Of a stretch of 64,000 nt of DNA, positions 60,546-64,000 are shown piece after piece. The DNA is taken from contig NZ_JAAIXY010000009.1 of assembly GCF_010894455.1 (NCBI RefSeq), positions 1 through 64,000 of the forward strand, given 5' to 3'. A program made the position numbers and the translations under genes. This DNA comes from Myxococcus eversor (GTDB lineage: Bacteria; Myxococcota; Myxococcia; Myxococcales; Myxococcaceae). Positions within the stretch are counted from its first letter, which is position 1. Every line of letters begins with the position of its first letter. The notes beneath the pieces were generated by a model that was not told the DNA's origin, did not search any database, and saw only the letters and a list, made by a program, of their open reading frames with translations.

Positions 60546-60782
60546 ATGCGCCGCACCGTCCTCGCCGCCACTGCTGCTTTCTTCCTCGGCGGTCTCGTCA
60601 ACCAGGCCCAGGCGGAGCGTCAGCCGCGCATGCGTGACGCCATGGCCCATCTGGAGAAGGCGCTCTCCGCCCTGAAGAACGCGTCCTCCGACAAGGGCGG
60701 TCACCGCGCGAAGGCCATCGGCCTCACCGAACAGGCGATGGGTGAGGTTCGCGAGGGCATCCAGTTCGACAACCACAACTGA
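60546..60782 (+). CDS. Small secreted protein of unknown function
   Basis: 78 residues. A Sec signal peptide (RRTVLAATAAFFLGGLVNQAQA, cleavage after AQA) leaves about 55 residues, a single helical unit (MRDAMAHLEKALSALKNASSDKGGHRAKAIGLTEQAMGEVREGI) ending DNHN. This resembles small periplasmic helical proteins but no family is recognised. It stands alone between the pseudouridine synthase gene and purF. Confidence 0.7.
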   Translation: MRRTVLAATAAFFLGGLVNQAQAERQPRMRDAMAHLEKALSALKNASSDKGGHRAKAIGLTEQAMGEVREGIQFDNHN

Positions 60783-60830
60783 CGCGCGAAACGACCGAGG
60801 CGCCTGCCCCGAGGATGATGGGGAACGGCG

Positions 60831-60914
60831 CTTCGCTGACGCGAAGTCTCGACTGACGCCCCGAACGCGACCACGGCCCTGGTCCACGGGCGCGGAGCTT
60901 CGCTGAAGCGAAGC
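60831..60914. repeat. Two near-identical tetraloop hairpins
   Basis: CTTCGC-TGAC-GCGAAG (60831-60846) and GCTTCGC-TGAA-GCGAAGC (60897-60914) share their stem and lie about 65 bases apart in the 224-base gap before purF. The repeated module could be a small dispersed hairpin element. Confidence 0.45.
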
Positions 60915-60936
60915 CTCCACCGCGGTCTGGAACGAG

Positions 60937-60973
60937 CAAGGCCCCCGACCCGATGAACGGGTAGGGGGCCTTG
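60937..60973. terminator. Two-tier hairpin between convergent genes, purF side
   Basis: CAAGGCCCCC (60937-60946) pairs with GGGGGCCTTG (60964-60973), with an inner ACCCG/CGGGT stem. Flanking T-tracts are weak. It lies 34 bases past the purF stop on the minus strand. Confidence 0.6.
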
Positions 60974-61006
60974 TGCTTGTACGTCTCGCCGAGGTTTGCG
61001 CCTGGG

Positions 61007-62392
61007 TCAGGCCGTCAGCTTGGTCGCTTCCGGCGCGGAGGGCGACAGCTCTCCGATGAGGTACTCGCCCGAGAAACACGCCGTGCAGAAGCTGCCGCGA
61101 CTGGGGTCGCCCACCGCCGTGCCCAGCCCCTCCAGCGAGATGTAGCCCAGCGTGTCCGCCGTGACGTACTTCGCGATTTCGTCCGTGCTGTGCGTCGCCG
61201 CGATGAGCTCCTGACGGCTCGGCGTGTCGATGCCGTAGAAGCAGGGCCACTTCGTCGGTGGCGAGGAGATGCGCAGATGCACCTCCAGCGCCCCCGCCGC
61301 TTTGATCATCTTCACGATTTTACGGCTCGTGGTGCCTCGGACGATGGAGTCGTCCACCACCACCACGCGCTTGCCCTTGAGCACGTGCCGCACCGCCGAC
61401 AGCTTCAGCTTCACGCCGAAGTGACGGATGGACTGCTGCGGCTCGATGAACGTGCGGCCCACGTAGTGGCTGCGGATGAGGCCCACGTCATACGGAATCC
61501 CGCTTTGCTGCGAGAAGCCGATGGCCGCCGCCACACCCGAGTCCGGCACCGCGATGACCAGGTCCGCTTCCGCGGGCTGCTCGCGCGCCAGTTGCATGCC
61601 CATCTTCTTTCGCACCTCGTACACGCTGCTGCCGAACAACACCGAGTCCGGCCTCGCGAAATACACCTGCTCGAAGATGCAGCGCCCCAGGCGCGCGGGC
61701 TCCGCGAAGGGCCTGCTGGTGCGCAGCATGCCGTTCTCGATGACCAGCAGCTCGCCCGGCTCCAGCTCGCGCACCACATCCGCTTCGATGAGGTCCAGCG
61801 CGGTCGTCTCGCTGGCGACCACGTACGCGCCTTCCTTCATCCGTCCCAACACCAGCGGCCGGATGCCCAGCGGGTCCCTCACCGCGACCAGCTTGTTCTG
61901 CGTGAGCACCAGCAGGCTGTAGGCGCCTTCCACCTTGCGCAGCGCCTCCACCAGCTTCTGCTCGAAGGTCGCCTGCTTGGAGCGCGCCAGGAGGTGCATG
62001 ATGACCTCCGTGTCCGCGTCCGACTGGAAGATGGCTCCGTCGGCCTCCAGCTTCTCCTTCAGCGCTCCCGCGTTCACCAGGTTGCCATTGTGTGCGACGG
62101 CGACCTGTCCTCCCGCGTACGCCACGAAGAGCGGCTGAGCGTTCTTGAGCTGGCTGCCACCGGCCGTCGAGTACCGCACGTGGCCGATGGCCGACTGGCC
62201 AGGCAGGCCGGCGAGCACCGGCGCGTCGAAGATATCCGCCACCAACCCCATCTGACGGTGCGCCCGAAGACCGTGGCCGTCGGAAGCGACGATGCCAGCG
62301 GACTCCTGACCGCGGTGCTGCAGGGCGTGCAGCCCCAGGTACGTCAGGTTAGAGGCCTCGGCGTGTCCCGTGATTCCGAAGATGCCGCACAT
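61007..62392 (-). CDS. purF: Amidophosphoribosyltransferase
   Basis: 461 residues. The mature enzyme begins at Cys2 ([16 protein letters not shown]), the glutamine amidotransferase nucleophile; [16 protein letters not shown] and [13 protein letters not shown] follow, and the PRPP loop is [21 protein letters not shown]. It makes 5-phosphoribosylamine, the first committed step of purine synthesis. Cysteines near the C-terminus ([18 protein letters not shown]) fit the iron-sulfur-cluster-type PurF of Bacillus. Longer in-frame extensions are ruled out because Cys2 must be N-terminal. Confidence 0.96.
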   Translation of the reverse strand: MCGIFGITGHAEASNLTYLGLHALQHRGQESAGIVASDGHGLRAHRQMGLVADIFDAPVLAGLPGQSAIGHVRYSTAGGSQLKNAQPLFVAYAGGQVAVAHNGNLVNAGALKEKLEADGAIFQSDADTEVIMHLLARSKQATFEQKLVEALRKVEGAYSLLVLTQNKLVAVRDPLGIRPLVLGRMKEGAYVVASETTALDLIEADVVRELEPGELLVIENGMLRTSRPFAEPARLGRCIFEQVYFARPDSVLFGSSVYEVRKKMGMQLAREQPAEADLVIAVPDSGVAAAIGFSQQSGIPYDVGLIRSHYVGRTFIEPQQSIRHFGVKLKLSAVRHVLKGKRVVVVDDSIVRGTTSRKIVKMIKAAGALEVHLRISSPPTKWPCFYGIDTPSRQELIAATHSTDEIAKYVTADTLGYISLEGLGTAVGDPSRGSFCTACFSGEYLIGELSPSAPEATKLTA

Positions 62393-62536
62393 GGCGCGGT
62401 GCCTTACTCCTTTCGGGCGGTGAGCGGAACAGGAACGCATGCCCCTCTGGTGGGTATTCCACCCGCCACCGGAGTCGGCTCATGTGGGCACACGAGCCTC
62501 GCGGTGCGTGCACCGTCCCGTTAGTCTGGCCACCGC

Positions 62537-63847
62537 ATGGCTTCTCCGCGACGAGCCTCCTGGCGTTCCCTGTTTCCCCTGGTCCTGCTCACCGTGGGTG
62601 CCGCTTATTCATTGGGTTCGTGGAACTGGTGCGGCACCTGGGAGCAGCGCGCGCCAGTGCTGCTGTCTCACGTGAAAGCAGAAGGCGCGTTGCGCGCGGG
62701 CGCGGCGAAGGTGGCGCTGGTGCCGCCGTTTCCGGTGGTGGTGGCCGGCTACCCGCCGCCGCGTCCGGATGCGAGCCAGTCCGACCCGCCGCTCCACGCT
62801 CGCGCGGTGGTGCTGGAGTCCGGGGGCACTCGCGTGGGGCTGGTGTCGCTCGAGCTGATGTTCGTCACGGATGTGGTGACCGCGAAGGTGCGCGAGCGCG
62901 CGCTGGCCGCCGGGCTCCAGGACGTGCTGGTGCTCGCCACTCACACGCACTCCTCGCTGGGAGGCTATGACAGCCGGCTGGTGTCCCAGCTCGTCGGGAC
63001 GGGGCGCTACCGCGAGGACTCGCTGGAGTCGGTCGCCGCCGCCGCGAGCGCCGCGCTGCGACAGGCGGGGGCCGCGCTCACCGACGTGACACTGGAGTTG
63101 GGTGAGGCCAAGGAGCCTTCCTTCGTCTACACGCGCAGCGGTGGCACCGCGCCGGATGGAACGCTGACTCGCGCGGTGCTGCGCGGCGCCCAGGCACCCG
63201 TGGCGGAGCTGCTCTTCTTCGCCGCGCACCCGACGATGGTGCCCCGGCAGCGCGCGTATGTGGACCCTGACTATCCGGGGCGACTCAGCTCGCTGCGCGA
63301 GGCAGAGGGCAGCGGCGTGACGCTGCTGTTGCAGGGCACGGTGGGCAATGCCTCGGTGGCGTTCTCGGAAGGACAGGGACTGGAGCGCGTGTCCGCCTTC
63401 GCGCGCGCCTTGTCGGACCTGGCGGGCAAGGCGACCCCGGCCCCCGTGGGGCCTTCGGTCCGACTGTCGCTGGCGCGCGCGGAGGCGGCGATGCCTCGGC
63501 CGGATGCGTCGCGGCTGGTGCCCTCGTTCACTCGCGCCGCGGGCGACAACATGCTGTGTGGCTCCTCGGCGCGCGTGGCGGAAGTGGCGGCGCTGGTGCT
63601 GGGGCCGCTGGAGCTGGTGACGGTGCCGGGCGAGCCCACTGTCGACGCGGGCGCGGAGCTGGTGCGGCGCACCGGGGCCTCGGGCGTGCTGGGGCTCGCC
63701 GGTGGGTACGTGGGTTATGTGGAGACCCCGGCGTTGGTGAACCTGGGCGGCGGTGAGTCGCGGCGGCAGTACTTCGGTCCCGCGCTGCTGGAGCGGTTGG
63801 GCGAAGCGGCGGAGCTGGCGGCCAGCACGGCGGGATTCACGCGCTGA
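62537..63847 (+). CDS. Neutral/alkaline ceramidase-like protein
   Basis: 436 residues. An N-terminal signal or anchor helix (SLFPLVLLTVGAAYSLGSW) is followed by the ceramidase N-domain pattern: AGAAKVALVPPFPVVVAGY, HARAVVLESGGTRVGLVSLELMFVT, and the zinc-site region ATHTHSSLGGYDSRL; a further His is in FFAAHPTMVP, and GTVGNASVAF is conserved. It may hydrolyse ceramide or another N-acyl lipid in the envelope. The family is broad, so the substrate is a guess; it is shorter than the usual 650-700-residue ceramidases. The last about 150 bases of the window hold nothing I recognise. Confidence 0.78.
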   Translation: MASPRRASWRSLFPLVLLTVGAAYSLGSWNWCGTWEQRAPVLLSHVKAEGALRAGAAKVALVPPFPVVVAGYPPPRPDASQSDPPLHARAVVLESGGTRVGLVSLELMFVTDVVTAKVRERALAAGLQDVLVLATHTHSSLGGYDSRLVSQLVGTGRYREDSLESVAAAASAALRQAGAALTDVTLELGEAKEPSFVYTRSGGTAPDGTLTRAVLRGAQAPVAELLFFAAHPTMVPRQRAYVDPDYPGRLSSLREAEGSGVTLLLQGTVGNASVAFSEGQGLERVSAFARALSDLAGKATPAPVGPSVRLSLARAEAAMPRPDASRLVPSFTRAAGDNMLCGSSARVAEVAALVLGPLELVTVPGEPTVDAGAELVRRTGASGVLGLAGGYVGYVETPALVNLGGGESRRQYFGPALLERLGEAAELAASTAGFTR

Positions 63848-64000
63848 TGCGGCGGCTGCCCGGTGGCCTTGCTCGGATTTCGCCGAGCAGCGGTGCCCAC
63901 GTGGGCCTCTGCCCCGGGTGCGCCGCGCGAGGCATTTCCTTGGCGGGTGTCCCGGCGGAGGTGTCGGGTCATCCTGGGGCGACTTGGACCTTGGATTGAC

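Overview
The window is GC-rich, densely packed chromosomal DNA from a myxobacterium, most likely of the Myxococcus/Corallococcus group (Cystobacterineae). The evidence is the strong GC3 bias, the many lipoproteins, a sigma-54 activator with its kinase, a PilZ-receiver protein, a Ser/Thr-kinase-like protein, and above all a locus that matches the Myxococcus xanthus Pxr small-RNA locus. No rRNA, tRNA, CRISPR array, insertion sequence or prophage was seen.

Layout. 1-1.9 kb is a decayed, lower-GC accessory patch: a toxin-tail/immunity-like gene pair and a membrane-protein gene broken by several frameshifts. 1.9-8.7 kb carries surface-polysaccharide genes (nucleotidyltransferase-like protein, UDP-glucose dehydrogenase, acyltransferase, O-antigen ligase/polymerase with TPRs). 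8.7-20.8 kb has a YbaK-type deacylase, astB, an LpxL-type acyltransferase and the classic lptC-lptA-lptB-rpoN / hpf / ptsN block, interrupted by extra genes, then dtd. 21-29.9 kb holds dacB (PBP4), ssb, an SdhC-like cytochrome b, hslO, a leucine-type dehydrogenase, a phosphoribosyltransferase and selB.

29.9-35.2 kb is the most distinctive part. A soluble PAS/GAF histidine kinase and an NtrC-type activator overlap as an operon. They are followed by an AT-richer intergenic region with dyads, a near-perfect -24/-12 promoter and a short RNA of about 120 nt ending in an intrinsic terminator, and then a GNAT acetyltransferase. The RNA contains a run of seven cytosines in its first hairpin loop, a hallmark of Pxr, the sRNA that blocks fruiting-body development in fed cells; the upstream genes correspond to PxrK and PxrR.

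35.2-43.5 kb is a partial complex I operon (nuoE-F-J-K-L-M-N) lacking A-D and G-I. 43.6-49.8 kb holds signalling genes (PilZ-receiver, a predicted pseudokinase, MshEN-domain protein, HTH-receiver fusion) plus serB and an Hsp20. 49.9-58 kb carries pyrG-kdsA-kdsC and kdsB for CMP-Kdo synthesis, an ABC exporter and an aldo/keto reductase. 58-64 kb has wecB, an RluA-type pseudouridine synthase, a small secreted protein, purF and a ceramidase-like protein.

Common thread: much of the window builds or exports the outer envelope (Kdo synthesis, Lpt export, lipid A-type acylation, UDP-glucuronate, ManNAc, O-antigen assembly). Sigma-54 (rpoN) and a sigma-54-dependent regulatory RNA lie about 18 kb apart.
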